A stretch of DNA of 64,000 nucleotides from Brevibacillus laterosporus DSM 25 (lineage in GTDB: Bacteria > Bacillota > Bacilli > Brevibacillales > Brevibacillaceae): assembly GCF_002706795.1 (NCBI RefSeq), contig NZ_CP017705.1:4873501-4937500 (forward strand), given 5' to 3'. Position 1 is the stretch's first letter, and each line of letters begins with the position of its first letter. Below, piece by piece: positions 26,255-35,492 of the stretch. The position numbers and the translations under genes were made by a program. The notes beneath the pieces are model-generated. The model made no database searches. It worked only from the letters and a program-made list of their open reading frames with translations, and was not told the origin of the DNA.

Positions 26255-27316
26255 TCATCGTTTACCTCGATTGATTTTTAATTCACCTATCGACCATAAG
26301 CGATCTGTAGCTGACAGACCTTCAATCGTAGCCACACCAATTCCAAACATCGCTGCACGGCACTCAAACTCTACTCGTTCCATAAGTGCCACCACTTCTT
26401 TAACGGATGTCGTAGCCGCTTCAAGTAGAGCACGACCAAATCCAACTAAATCAGCTCCCAAAGCAATCGCTTTTGCCGCTTCAACCCCGTTATGAATACC
26501 ACCACTTCCGATTAAAGGGAAGAAAGGAAGCTCTTCTCGAATGGTTTGTAAGGAAACAGCTGTCGGAATACCCCAATCCCGAAACGCTTCTGCGGCAATT
26601 TGCTTCATTGTTTCATTGGATCGGTGCTTTTCAACCTCGATCCAGGATGTACCCCCTGCCCCTGCTACGTCAATAAAGGAAACTCCAGCATCCACGAGGC
26701 GTCTAGCTGTTTGCGAATCAATGCCAAACCCTACTTCCTTCACCCCGATTGGAATTTGACTCGCCTTACAAACCTGCTCAATCTTTGGTAGTAGATGCCC
26801 AAAATCATGATCTCCGCCAGGTTGAAAAATCTCCTGCATACTATTTACGTGTAATACCAGCGCATCAGCTTCAACCAGCTCTACGCAGCGAAGACATTCT
26901 TTGACCGTGTAGCCATAATTTAGTTGAACAGCGCCTAAATTTGCGATGATTGGAATCGTTGGAGCGTGTTCTCTCACTCTAAAGGTTTGAGCAAGCTCAT
27001 CACTCTCCAATGCAGCACGTACGGAACCAAGTCCCATGGCCCACCCTCTAGCCTCAGCAGCAATAGCTAGTTTGGTATTTATTTGTTCAGCATTCTTCGT
27101 TCCACCCGTCATGGAACTTACAAGAAAAGGAGTCCCCATATGTTTTCCTAAGAAAGTGGTATGTAACGAGACATCAGCAAAATGAATCTCTGGAAGGGCC
27201 GCATGTAAAAAATGATACTGCTCTAGACCTGTGGTCAACCGGTTGGCTACCTCTTTATGTAAACAAATCTCAATATGTTCTGATTTACGTTTTTCAATCT
27301 CTGACTGATGCGTCAC
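26255..27316 (-). CDS. fni: Type 2 isopentenyl-diphosphate delta-isomerase
   Basis: About 353 residues from GTG 27316 (AGGTG site); the longer ATG frame from 27340 has no ribosome site. FMN-dependent TIM-barrel isomerase: RKSEHIEICL start, FLVSSMTGGT, the NLGAVQLNYG segment, the HVNSMQEIFQPGGD loop and GSGGIHNGVEAAKAIALGADLVGFG phosphate site. It interconverts IPP and DMAPP for isoprenoids. Confidence 0.95.
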   Translation of the reverse strand: MTHQSEIEKRKSEHIEICLHKEVANRLTTGLEQYHFLHAALPEIHFADVSLHTTFLGKHMGTPFLVSSMTGGTKNAEQINTKLAIAAEARGWAMGLGSVRAALESDELAQTFRVREHAPTIPIIANLGAVQLNYGYTVKECLRCVELVEADALVLHVNSMQEIFQPGGDHDFGHLLPKIEQVCKASQIPIGVKEVGFGIDSQTARRLVDAGVSFIDVAGAGGTSWIEVEKHRSNETMKQIAAEAFRDWGIPTAVSLQTIREELPFFPLIGSGGIHNGVEAAKAIALGADLVGFGRALLEAATTSVKEVVALMERVEFECRAAMFGIGVATIEGLSATDRLWSIGELKINRGKR

Positions 27317-27558
27317 TACAATCACCTTCCTGCATGTCATTCTTCTTCTTTTCCTGCATTGCCATACTCTATTCTACTACTCTGATTCTAGCTTGTAAAA
27401 AAATAAGCTTACTGACAGAAAAAACTTTTTGCTTGTTGCCTAACTTTTCAACGAAGTGAGACTTATACTTCTTTCTTCATTTTTGAATAAAAAGACCTCT
27501 GGAAGGTTTAGGATAAAAGGCATAAGAGTTTCGCAAAGAAGCTTGGAGGTGTTTTGCA

Positions 27559-27741
27559 ATGTATTATTCTCGCAAACAAGAAGAGCCGGTAGAAGATGTT
27601 GAAACCTCTATCTGGGCATGTACCAAAGATGATTGTATCTGCTGGATGAGAGAAAATTTATCTTTTGACGAAGTACCGGTTTGTCCGATTTGCAGCTCCT
27701 CTATGGTTAAAGATTCAAAAATGCTCCCCCCTATTGCTTAA
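27559..27741 (+). CDS. YdjO-like small zinc-ribbon protein
   Basis: 60 residues with the B. subtilis YdjO layout: basic/acidic start, IWACTKDDC then CPIC, forming a four-cysteine zinc site. YdjO is described as cold-inducible; the biochemical role is unknown. A clear GGAGGTG site precedes the ATG. Confidence 0.88.
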   Translation: MYYSRKQEEPVEDVETSIWACTKDDCICWMRENLSFDEVPVCPICSSSMVKDSKMLPPIA

Positions 27742-27752
27742 GATGAGTACAT

Positions 27753-27794
27753 GGGAAGCGTGTCTCTTACTAGAGAGGCAGGCTTCCCTTTCTC
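27753..27794 (+). terminator. Terminator of the YdjO-like gene
   Basis: Arms GGGAAGC and GCTTCCC with inner TCTC/GAGA pairing, followed by TTTCTCT. Confidence 0.75.
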
Positions 27795-27880
27795 TATGAT
27801 TTCATCCACAGGAAGCTTATGGTATACTTTTTCATGATATGTATAGTATATCTCGAAGATATAGAACCACGGAGGATTGC

Positions 27881-28360
27881 ATGCTAACTTTTGAACAAAA
27901 AAAAGCGATTATTGAATCGTTCCCAGAACTAACAAAAAAAGAGGTTTCTCTAGGGCGCCTGAACTATCATTTTGAAGGAAGCCTACGTGACAAAAAGATT
28001 GTTGTGAACCATCTTCATCCAAACGGAAATGGCTTTGTCTATGCTGGCCACCTTCCGAAAAAAAAGACTGGTCCAAAAGGTATGGTCAATATCCGCGATT
28101 ATTCCGAAGAGCAACTGCGTAGCTTGGTTGCTGACTCTATCGCACATTTATCAACAGAATATGTAGCAAACGAGGATGCACTGGATTCGGCTGATCCAAT
28201 TGAAGAGATTTGGGTAAATGAAAAAGGTGATACGCTACGATTGCTACAAGAGGATGAATTGTTTAACGTATATACGGGAAACAATCTAGAGGATTCCTAC
28301 AACTCGTATAAAGGTGCGGTAACGTATTTGCACAGTGAGAATTTTAAACGCCAAGAGTAG
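27881..28360 (+). CDS. Conserved hypothetical protein
   Basis: 159 residues from ATG 27881 (GGAGG five bases upstream); an earlier in-frame ATG at 27839 lacks a site. Soluble, acidic, no membrane segment. It reads MLTFEQKKAIIESFPEL then a beta-rich part (VNHLHPNGNGFVYAGHL). I do not recognise a domain of known function. It has its own terminator. Confidence 0.75.
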   Translation: MLTFEQKKAIIESFPELTKKEVSLGRLNYHFEGSLRDKKIVVNHLHPNGNGFVYAGHLPKKKTGPKGMVNIRDYSEEQLRSLVADSIAHLSTEYVANEDALDSADPIEEIWVNEKGDTLRLLQEDELFNVYTGNNLEDSYNSYKGAVTYLHSENFKRQE

Positions 28361-28367
28361 AATGGGA

Positions 28368-28392
28368 GGCCCTTGATTAAGGGCCTTTTCTT
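28368..28392 (+). terminator. Terminator of the 27881-28360 gene
   Basis: Arms GGCCCTT and AAGGGCC with loop GATT, then TTTTC. Confidence 0.85.
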
Positions 28393-28430
28393 TCACAAAT
28401 AACTTTATCCAATTGGATTTTCCTAAAGCA

Positions 28431-28466
28431 AAAAGCTTTCCATGAAAGGTTATCTGGAAAGCCTTT
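28431..28466 (-). terminator. Terminator of the YcnK-PepSY-YtkA operon
   Basis: Arms GCTTTCC and GGAAAGC with a T-run on the minus strand, about 115 bases after the lipoprotein stop. Confidence 0.7.
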
Positions 28467-28582
28467 TGCCCTTACTAATCTTAGCTATAACTCCGCTCAT
28501 AGCGTTCAGACTTACCTCAACCTATTGGTCTGAAAATACCCGGTAGATTGCTATTTTAGTAAAAACGAAACGACAATATTTA

Positions 28583-29119
28583 TCAATGATGGTGTGAGTG
28601 ATCATGTTGGGCTTTATTTCCCTGCTGATCCCTTTCTTTTTCCAGGCCTAGTTGCTCTTCTTCTGACAAGCTTCCAACAATTACACGCTTGGTAGGAAGT
28701 AAATCTACTCCATGTGCTTTGACATAAGCTTGTATGTAATAGATGCCGTCCTCTTGAAAAATTACGTTACTTTCATAAATCCCATCTGAATCTCCTTGAT
28801 GATCTATCTTACTTGCTATAAAGCTACTATTTGATTTATCGCCCTTTAATGTCGCTGTATAGCGCTTACTCTCCTGCTCCTGATTCGCCCTCCAAATTTT
28901 CAATTGCACATCTTCTGCATCGGATAAGGGCTGATTATTTTGTGTCAGTCTCACTTGCAACGATCTCATTTGGTTGGATTGAATGTTTTCAGGAATGGCA
29001 ACGTCCACATTGATATCTGTTGGTTTTAGTGTGTTTTCCGTTTGAGTAATGGTAGCGGAACAAGCAGATAATAAAATGAAAGCACTGATAACGATGCAGG
29101 TGATAATCATGTTGCGCAC
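28583..29119 (-). CDS. YtkA/FixH-like lipoprotein with His-rich tail
   Basis: 178 residues from a GTG with an AAAGGAGAG site. Signal and lipobox end at Cys20 (FILLSAC). The body is an Ig-like YtkA/FixH domain with the pattern DGIYESNVIFQEDGIYYIQAYVKA. The tail HDHSHHH may bind metal. The neighbours, a YcnK-like copper regulator and a PepSY membrane protein, point to copper or iron handling at the cell surface, which is inference. Confidence 0.82.
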   Translation of the reverse strand: MRNMIITCIVISAFILLSACSATITQTENTLKPTDINVDVAIPENIQSNQMRSLQVRLTQNNQPLSDAEDVQLKIWRANQEQESKRYTATLKGDKSNSSFIASKIDHQGDSDGIYESNVIFQEDGIYYIQAYVKAHGVDLLPTKRVIVGSLSEEEQLGLEKERDQQGNKAQHDHSHHH

Positions 29120-29153
29120 ACGTAATTCTCTCCTTTCTCAAAGCTGATATCTA

Positions 29154-30557
29154 TTAGGGATGCAGGTCCTTTGCTCCTGCTTTAACTCGAAGAATTACAA
29201 AACGATCGAACAAGAAAACTACAATCAGTGAAATTCCTACCAGAGGCATACAAAGACCCATAATCACCATCAAGAAAAATATCATTTTTGTGATTTTTGC
29301 TTGTTTAGGTTTTGAGGGTGCGCCCCATTTCCCTTCAGGCTTACGCTTCCACCACATGATAAAGGAACTAACCACAATTCCGATCAATCCCAAACATGCA
29401 ACTAGGCCAATTAATTGGTTTGCCCAACCAAATAATCGTCCTTCATGTAGTGCAATACCTAACGTAATTCCTTTCGCTAATAAACCATAGTCACTATAAC
29501 GAACCTCACTTAAGACCATGCCCGTATATTGATCAATATGCAAGGTTGCTTCCTGCCCTGGTTTTGTATGTGCTGTTGTTAGTGTGTATACACCCTTTTC
29601 ATTCTGAGGCAATGAAATGGTATAAGGTTTCGTGATATTCTGTTGCTTGGCCACCCACATCACATCCTCTAGTGACAACGGTACATATTGATTATGCAAC
29701 GATTGCGGTACTGGCAAATTTTCTGCTGCCCAAGGTACGTCTTTTACTACGTCCTTTGTTTTCACTATAGACTCAGGCTTCTCTCCAAAGCTGAATGAAT
29801 AAGAAGGGTAACCAGTCTTAGTAGAAGTCGCAAGCTGATTAATCCCCTCTCCCATCACACCAGACCATGGAAGTCCTGTGAGGATGAGCATCAGAATCAA
29901 AATCGATAACCAAAAAGCTGGAACGGCATGCAAATCACGCCAAAACAGCTTACCTTTCTTATGAAGGCGCGGCAGAATAGTTCCCCATATCGATGCTTTA
30001 TTTCTTGGCCACCACAGATATAACCCCGTTACCAATAAGATAACAGCCCAGCAGGCAGCCAATTCCACTAACCGATTGGCAATCGTTCCACCTATAATGA
30101 GCTCACTATGCAATTTTTTGATGATTTCCGTAAACTTCTCATCGACTTGAAGCGTCCCATTACTTACTCCTCGATAGGGATCCATAAAAATACTGGTCAT
30201 CTGATTATTTCCCATTGTCATTACTTCTGTAGTCCTTGAAGGATCATCATAAAATGTTAAGGCCGTGATGGTTTGATTGGGATACTGCTCTTTGATAATC
30301 TCCATCTGCTTGAAAACAGGTAATGCTTGTTGCCCCACTTCTTGTACCTGATAAAGATGTTGATATAAATATGCTTCAATTTGTGGTTTAAATAAATAAA
30401 CGGCCCCACTAAAAGCTAAAACAATTAAAAATGGAGAAAAAAGAAGTCCCGCATAAAAATGCCATCTCCACACCATTTGATAAAGGAGAGCAGATTTATG
30501 CTTTTTTGTGATAAGAGATTCATGCGATGCTGATTTTTCTAACGTACTATGGTTCAT
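29154..30557 (-). CDS. PepSY-associated membrane protein (PepSY-TM family)
   Basis: About 467 residues from ATG 30557 (AAAGGAG site). It shows four main helices in the PepSY-TM layout: the first at WHFYAGLLFSPFLIVLAF, a second pair enclosing extracellular PepSY domains, and a C-terminal pair. Conserved motifs are DLHAVPAFW and ALHEGRLFGWANQLIG. Family members are linked to iron-siderophore reduction and metal uptake. It overlaps the end of the YcnK-like gene, so the two are co-translated. Confidence 0.88.
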   Translation of the reverse strand: MNHSTLEKSASHESLITKKHKSALLYQMVWRWHFYAGLLFSPFLIVLAFSGAVYLFKPQIEAYLYQHLYQVQEVGQQALPVFKQMEIIKEQYPNQTITALTFYDDPSRTTEVMTMGNNQMTSIFMDPYRGVSNGTLQVDEKFTEIIKKLHSELIIGGTIANRLVELAACWAVILLVTGLYLWWPRNKASIWGTILPRLHKKGKLFWRDLHAVPAFWLSILILMLILTGLPWSGVMGEGINQLATSTKTGYPSYSFSFGEKPESIVKTKDVVKDVPWAAENLPVPQSLHNQYVPLSLEDVMWVAKQQNITKPYTISLPQNEKGVYTLTTAHTKPGQEATLHIDQYTGMVLSEVRYSDYGLLAKGITLGIALHEGRLFGWANQLIGLVACLGLIGIVVSSFIMWWKRKPEGKWGAPSKPKQAKITKMIFFLMVIMGLCMPLVGISLIVVFLFDRFVILRVKAGAKDLHP

Positions 30558-30570
30558 TTTCGTTGCTCCT

Positions 30571-31146
30571 TTAGGTTTCCTTGTGACAACAAGCACTTCC
30601 AGTCATTTCAGTCTGAATCGCTACGATGGCACCTTCAAAATCATAAATCGCTCCGCCAAATCCTTTCTGAAACTGCTGTGCCTGATGAACGGATTCAAAA
30701 GGAAGAGCCTGTGGTTGGCAACAATGAAGATTGATGTCTGTATGTAACAGAAAACAAGCCATTTGGGCGCTTATGGTGGTGTCTGTTAAAAAGTCACGGC
30801 AAATGATTTGTAACACATCTTCTCTACAATCCTGATAGCGAAGCAAAGCACAATGTGCACAGCACGTCTGCTCTACCAGTTGGTTGGACTTGATTAATTG
30901 CACTGATAATCTACTATGGGATACTTTATGGCAATAAGAACAACAGGTAGAAAGCATCTGCTGCCGTGGAACCAATCTAATTCCATTGGAAGTCTTACTT
31001 ACTTTCTGTTGATCTAGCAACGGCTTAATATCACGATAGATGGTCATTTCTGAAACTTCCAATCGTTTGCTAATTTCTGAAATCCGCAAATATGCCTCCT
31101 GCTCTAACCACAACAAAATTTGTTGTCTTCTCTCAATAGGTAACAT
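30571..31146 (-). CDS. ycnK: YcnK-like copper-responsive DeoR-type repressor
   Basis: About 191 residues from ATG 31146. A DeoR winged helix (RISEISKRLEVSEMTIYRDI) is followed by a cysteine-rich NosL-like domain: CCSYCHK, CCAHCALLRY, LHCCQPQALPF and FQKGFGGAIYDF. This matches B. subtilis YcnK, which represses the copper importer gene ycnJ and senses copper through the NosL-like part. Here the downstream genes are different (PepSY membrane protein and YtkA-like lipoprotein). Confidence 0.9.
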   Translation of the reverse strand: MLPIERRQQILLWLEQEAYLRISEISKRLEVSEMTIYRDIKPLLDQQKVSKTSNGIRLVPRQQMLSTCCSYCHKVSHSRLSVQLIKSNQLVEQTCCAHCALLRYQDCREDVLQIICRDFLTDTTISAQMACFLLHTDINLHCCQPQALPFESVHQAQQFQKGFGGAIYDFEGAIVAIQTEMTGSACCHKET

Positions 31147-31387
31147 GATATCCCACCATTCAATAGTAATAGGGATTGCTTTCATATCCTATTTGATTTG
31201 AACGATGTATACAAGCAACATTTGATATAAAATGTGAAAAAATGTTGAAAATCATCACTAATTGTTCTAAACTCTGTAGAGTGTTGGGGCCCATCAGAAG
31301 AGCGTAAAAGCTACAACAATAGAATCTATTTCCCAGTCTTCTATCCGTCTGAATCAGAAATATGGCTGTAAAAATTACATAAGTAAA
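31147..31387. other. Upstream region of the YcnK-like operon
   Basis: No gene seen. AT-rich, containing the operon's promoter in principle, but no clear -35/-10 pair or copper box could be fixed. Confidence 0.3.
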
Positions 31388-31423
31388 AGCGCCTGACCTC
31401 CTATAAAAAGGATTTCAGGCGCT
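31388..31423. terminator. Terminator downstream of the DUF2625 gene
   Basis: Nine-base arms AGCGCCTGA and TCAGGCGCT with T-rich sequence on both sides. It closes the minus-strand cassette 31520-34167. Confidence 0.8.
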
Positions 31424-31519
31424 CAATTTTTCATTCACTTCAAGGTTCCTATAGTTGTATCTTTGAAAAAACAGTAAGCCTGTTTGTTTTGAAATGCCCA
31501 GCCCTTTTCAGGCCGCTAC

Positions 31520-32119
31520 TCATATAACGTTGCTCATCTCAAGCTCTATTCGAACAATCTCTTCTAGTGATACGACTTTTTTACTTCTTTGATCGATTGT
31601 TGTTTCCTCCAGCCACAAGAACGGAAAACAGGATATTCCTTCTGTTATCTGTAAACGCTCTACATCTTCCTTCCAAGAATCCCATCTGAACAACTCATAA
31701 AATAGGTTAAGATTACCTTCTGCTAGCCATTGTATAAATTCTGCATAGGAGATTTCAAGATCCTCCCATTCAAGGCTATCAGGAGCAAAATAATGGATTG
31801 TACTAGCTTTGTCCAGAAACGCAAATAAGCCACCTAATACATCATCTGCTACAATGATTGCATTAGGAAGACCTAGCTTCTCGTTCCAAGTAAGGATATC
31901 CCTTTCACCCGAACCTAGAACCCGTATCCAATCATCAATCAGGATTCCACCCGTTTGATAAACGATATTACCAATGAAAGAATCCTCTGGAATATTATAT
32001 TTTTCTTTGATTTTCTCTATTTTCTGTTCTTGTGCTTCTACTATATGAATTTTTCGTAATGATGCGGCGAAGCATTGTTTCCAATCGCTCAAGTGCTGAT
32101 CTTTTCTTTGTTCGTCCAC
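31520..32119 (-). CDS. DUF2625-family protein
   Basis: 199 residues with the DUF2625 pattern: IVYQTGGILIDDWIRVLGSG, NAIIVADDVLGGLFAFLD, an aromatic YFAPDSLEWEDL segment and a second half on FLWLEE. Soluble. The family has no known activity; the fold pattern resembles SUKH-type immunity proteins. It overlaps the previous gene by 31 bases and is the last of a four-gene set. Confidence 0.8.
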   Translation of the reverse strand: MDEQRKDQHLSDWKQCFAASLRKIHIVEAQEQKIEKIKEKYNIPEDSFIGNIVYQTGGILIDDWIRVLGSGERDILTWNEKLGLPNAIIVADDVLGGLFAFLDKASTIHYFAPDSLEWEDLEISYAEFIQWLAEGNLNLFYELFRWDSWKEDVERLQITEGISCFPFLWLEETTIDQRSKKVVSLEEIVRIELEMSNVI

Positions 32120-32610
32120 AATGTAACCTCCGAGATTCTCGCAATATAGTCAGATGTCATTTCACTTAGCATCTTAGCATGACGAGTAGACAATAATTGC
32201 TCAAAATATGTCTTGTTGGTCTCTAGAAATAAGAGTAGCTGCCTCTTGTTTTGGGGCAATTCTTCTACACTGATATGATCGAAACCACATAAGCATAGGA
32301 CACGTAAAGATTCCCAGCGTTTGAGATCGTTCTTTCCTGGAACTCTCACTTGTAGACCCACTCTTGTCATAGGAATACTGCAATTGGGACATTTAACTAC
32401 CCGATTATAGTATGTACGATAGGTCTCTATCACTTTTTTCGTTTTTTCTTGATGTCCAAGAGAAGGCAGCACGGTTTTGCCATACTGCCTTGCTAAGTCG
32501 TATGGATTTGGTTGCTTACATGCTGTTCGACATGTAAAACACACATAGTGGAGCTTATAGATTTTGGATTCCCGATTGTATCGATAAGCTTTCATTCCTT
32601 GACTATTCAT
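32089..32610 (-). CDS. Cysteine-rich hypothetical protein (zinc-ribbon-like)
   Basis: 173 residues. Cysteines come in groups: CFTCRTAC near residue 24, CPNC near residue 74 and CLCG near residue 106, suggesting one or two zinc sites. I do not recognise the family. Start ATG 32610 has an AAGGAG site. Part of the 31520-34167 cassette. Confidence 0.7.
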   Translation of the reverse strand: MNSQGMKAYRYNRESKIYKLHYVCFTCRTACKQPNPYDLARQYGKTVLPSLGHQEKTKKVIETYRTYYNRVVKCPNCSIPMTRVGLQVRVPGKNDLKRWESLRVLCLCGFDHISVEELPQNKRQLLLFLETNKTYFEQLLSTRHAKMLSEMTSDYIARISEVTLWTNKEKIST

Positions 32611-32647
32611 ACGGATTGCTCCTTACTTTCTGTATATCATAGCCGTC

Positions 32648-33073
32648 TTACAGAATGATTTGACGTTTAGAGTGCTGCAATTCACCCTGTGGAATTCTCT
32701 TCTCTTGATACTCATTCCATAGACCGTTTAGCCATTCATCCCTATATTCCAACACTACACTATCTAAGATCAATCCAAAATCGTCTGAGATATATGCTGC
32801 CAAATCATCAGCCGAAGTAATTTCTAGCACCTTCAAAAATATGATCTTGCGCAGCCCTTCCTCCATGGAAGCATATAAAGAAGGCAGGCTTTCCATTTTC
32901 TTGATATGAGAAATTTCAGCGTAAACCCGCATCCATTCCTCTGAGAAGGCAGGATCATCCCGCTTATCTAGTAGGGCATCAATGTTAGTTTCATCCAATT
33001 CTTCTAAAACAGAAGCCACATAAACATGAAAATAATCCAATAGTTTCTTTTGAACGGTATCGATACTGTTCAT
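32648..33073 (-). CDS. Hypothetical acidic protein
   Basis: 141 residues, acidic and mostly helical, no cysteines, no membrane segment. ATG 33073 has an AAGGAG site. Unrecognised. It lies in the same direction and spacing as the cassette neighbours. Confidence 0.65.
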   Translation of the reverse strand: MNSIDTVQKKLLDYFHVYVASVLEELDETNIDALLDKRDDPAFSEEWMRVYAEISHIKKMESLPSLYASMEEGLRKIIFLKVLEITSADDLAAYISDDFGLILDSVVLEYRDEWLNGLWNEYQEKRIPQGELQHSKRQIIL

Positions 33074-33243
33074 AGTTTATTCTCCTTCATTGTGTTTATC
33101 ACTGATTCTTTGTTTATGTGCTGAGAGTACATGAACATCTCATTATACTTTTCGCGTTTCTCTTGAAAACCTTGGTTTACATAAAAAATCGATTCTTCTA
33201 TTCTATAGAATCTTGATTCTTTCAAACCAAGTATCTTAAATAA

Positions 33244-34167
33244 CTAGACTTCTCTCTTATCATCAGGGTAATAGATAATTCGAATATAATCCGAATCCCT
33301 TGAATCCATATCTCCTAAAAACATTCGCTGATGCTCGGGTACAAGTTCATACTTTTCTTGAAGCCTAGCTCGATTAAACTCAGACGGATCTTCCAAATAA
33401 GCATAGTATGCCTGTCTACATAGATCAAATGAAGTCTTTTCTCCTTTGAGTTTCTTATGCATATCCTGCAATTCATCATACTTATCATTGATTTCAGTTG
33501 CATACTGAGTTGTTGAGAATGTAACCTCGCCTAAACGATCAATTACGATGGTAGTTGGCTCTTCAAACGAAGTGAATAAGACTTTATTGTCCCATAGTTC
33601 CTTAACACTCTCGATGCTGTATTCATATGTAAAGAATGAATTGTAACAGACCACAACATCATCCTTATATACAACAATTCGCACCAGATAGTTCTTCCCC
33701 TCATGCTTCATGAATGCTGTGAATCCTTGACCAGCTACAGTGTCATAACCAATTTCATGATTGACACGGAAGTCTTCGGGGGTTGGAGAATGTAGGACCT
33801 TTCTGGTCTCCCATAACTCCTTCTCTTCCTCAGAGATACGATAGATATTGCTGTGTGAAGGATTAAGTTGTTTGACCGTGTCGTGAATCAGGTTAATGTA
33901 TTGATCTTGATCAAAATTCCACTGTGCATCCGCCACCTCATACGAACCCAAGCCGAATATAGAGATCGCTCCACCTTGTGGGACACTAGGGACAAGCCAA
34001 TTGCTATTCAGTTTATGAACCAATCCATCTAAATCTACCAGCTCCCAACAATTGACCATCCCATCCTCATAAACGTCTACATTAATAAAAAAATAACTCC
34101 CTCCATTGCATATAAAGCCAGGTACCTTCGTTCCTTCTATCGTTTTCGTTCTGCGGATTTTTTGCAT
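33244..34167 (-). CDS. Hypothetical protein with duplicated beta-rich domain
   Basis: 307 residues. The N-terminal part (FICNGGSYFFINVDVYEDGMVNCWE) and the middle part (YLVRIVVYKDDVVVCYNSFF) look like two copies of a similar beta unit, each ending in a V-x-C segment. The C-terminal ~70 residues are helical and charged. ATG 34167 has a TAGGAG site. No known domain recognised. First intact gene of the cassette. Confidence 0.7.
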   Translation of the reverse strand: MQKIRRTKTIEGTKVPGFICNGGSYFFINVDVYEDGMVNCWELVDLDGLVHKLNSNWLVPSVPQGGAISIFGLGSYEVADAQWNFDQDQYINLIHDTVKQLNPSHSNIYRISEEEKELWETRKVLHSPTPEDFRVNHEIGYDTVAGQGFTAFMKHEGKNYLVRIVVYKDDVVVCYNSFFTYEYSIESVKELWDNKVLFTSFEEPTTIVIDRLGEVTFSTTQYATEINDKYDELQDMHKKLKGEKTSFDLCRQAYYAYLEDPSEFNRARLQEKYELVPEHQRMFLGDMDSRDSDYIRIIYYPDDKREV

Positions 34168-34212
34168 ATACGTCTCCTATCTACATTCATGTTGGAAAGC
34201 AACATCTCTATA

Positions 34213-34432
34213 TCACAAAGATGGCATCCGATGATGAAACATTGTGTACTCCAGCCATTCTACAAGCTCTAATCTGCTTCTGAGTAGCCTTAAACAATAC
34301 AGAACCATAAAACCAAGTTTATATCCTCAGGTAATGGATCAACTTCGAATATTACATTTTCCCACAGTCCATCTGGAGGAAATCCTCAAAGGGTGCAATT
34401 TCATCGTTATGTATGCCTCTCTTGTGAATATT
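34213..34432 (-). pseudogene. Frameshifted small gene between NADAR and the cassette
   Basis: On the minus strand, protein-like segments in different frames follow one another: DEIAPFEDFLQMDCGK, then VIFEVDPLPEDINLVLWFC, then LELVEWLEYTMFHHRMPSL-stop (34213-34215). Frame changes near 34370 and 34270 and internal stops break it. It begins directly after the NADAR stop codon. Unrecognised, similar in feel to the small acidic cassette proteins. Confidence 0.55.
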
Positions 34433-34999
34433 CTAGCATTTATTTATACAATCCCGGAATTGTTCTCTTACCAGCATAAGTGCAAAGCCTAGTAAATTCT
34501 CCCCTCTCCAGTGCTGTGGACGTTCAGCATCAGGATGATCCTGTGCGAGTCCAATCCCCCAAACTCTGTCATAAGGGCTTGCTTCCACTAGAACTCGATT
34601 ACCTGTATGTAGTAGATAAGATTTCAACTCCGGATGTTGACTAAATTTCAGTAGATTGGCTTGTCTAACAATGTCAAGCTTATGTCCATTCCACACCCTA
34701 TCATCAAAAGCTTGAACCCTACGCCCCAGTGCTTTTGCTTGATTCGGATGCTTCTGCTTTATAATCTGGTCACGCATCGCCGTATCGCCAAACAATTCCG
34801 CTTTTTTCGCCATCATATAATGCTCTGCGGTTGCGTAAATAATGCCATCCTCTTCAAAGGGAGCAGGATACCACTGGCTGAAACAAGATTTGTCTACCAT
34901 TCCGTCCTTCTTCGGGGTATTCCCCCAGAAAAATAAATATTTTACCTGTTTTTTGTGTGATTCCCTGATCAGTGTCCGTACATCTTGTATTATCTCCAT
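34433..34999 (-). CDS. NADAR-family N-glycosidase (YbiA-like)
   Basis: 188 residues with the NADAR pattern: FFWGNTP, CFSQWYPAPFEEDG, TAEHYMMAKKAELFGD, the VWNGHKLDIVRQANLLKFSQHPELK segment and ASPYDRVWGIGLAQDHP. The family cleaves N-glycosidic bonds of ADP-ribose-linked substrates. Members reverse guanine ADP-ribosylation by DarT-type toxins, and YbiA acts on riboflavin intermediates. No DarT gene is adjacent. ATG 34999 has a GAGG site. Confidence 0.92.
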   Translation of the reverse strand: MEIIQDVRTLIRESHKKQVKYLFFWGNTPKKDGMVDKSCFSQWYPAPFEEDGIIYATAEHYMMAKKAELFGDTAMRDQIIKQKHPNQAKALGRRVQAFDDRVWNGHKLDIVRQANLLKFSQHPELKSYLLHTGNRVLVEASPYDRVWGIGLAQDHPDAERPQHWRGENLLGFALMLVREQFRDCINKC

Positions 35000-35264
35000 C
35001 TATTCAACCTCTTTCAAAAATCCTAGAACATTCAAGAACATAGAATAATTGTTACAACATGCTCACCCCATGTAATCTCTTATTCAGGTTTACCTTAGAG
35101 TTTTACGCAATTCAGTCAGCTGTCAATTTGATAATAAGGCTATTCAGCCTTTGTTGATCATAAACAGCTGTTTTTTCCCTCTTTAACATAAAAAATTTCT
35201 TTCGTTCATCATATCCAAAGAGGAAATACGGTTCAACTTTATTTTAAATCTCCATGTACATTTT

Positions 35265-35410
35265 TACTTAATCAAATTAAAATTGTTTTTTCGTCGCTTC
35301 ACGGTCAAACTCAATTCATCAAGACGTAAGGCATCATGAATTTCGCAGAGCCTCAGCCAATCTTCAGGGGTATTACCATTCGATGCAGGCTTCAGTAATA
35401 TTTTGCTAAA
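35265..35410 (-). pseudogene. C-terminal remnant of an unidentified gene
   Basis: Minus strand reads NTPEDWLRLCEIHDALRLDE and ends VKRRKNNFNLIK-stop (35265-35267). The sequence is strongly protein-like but there is no start or ribosome site upstream, and the rest of 35000-35492 is AT-rich without a gene. I do not recognise the family. Confidence 0.45.
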
Positions 35411-35492
35411 TTTTCAAAATAATATAGACAATTATAGAATATTTTAATAATATTTATTTGTAATAAAATACATATTAAGGAGTGATTTGTAA

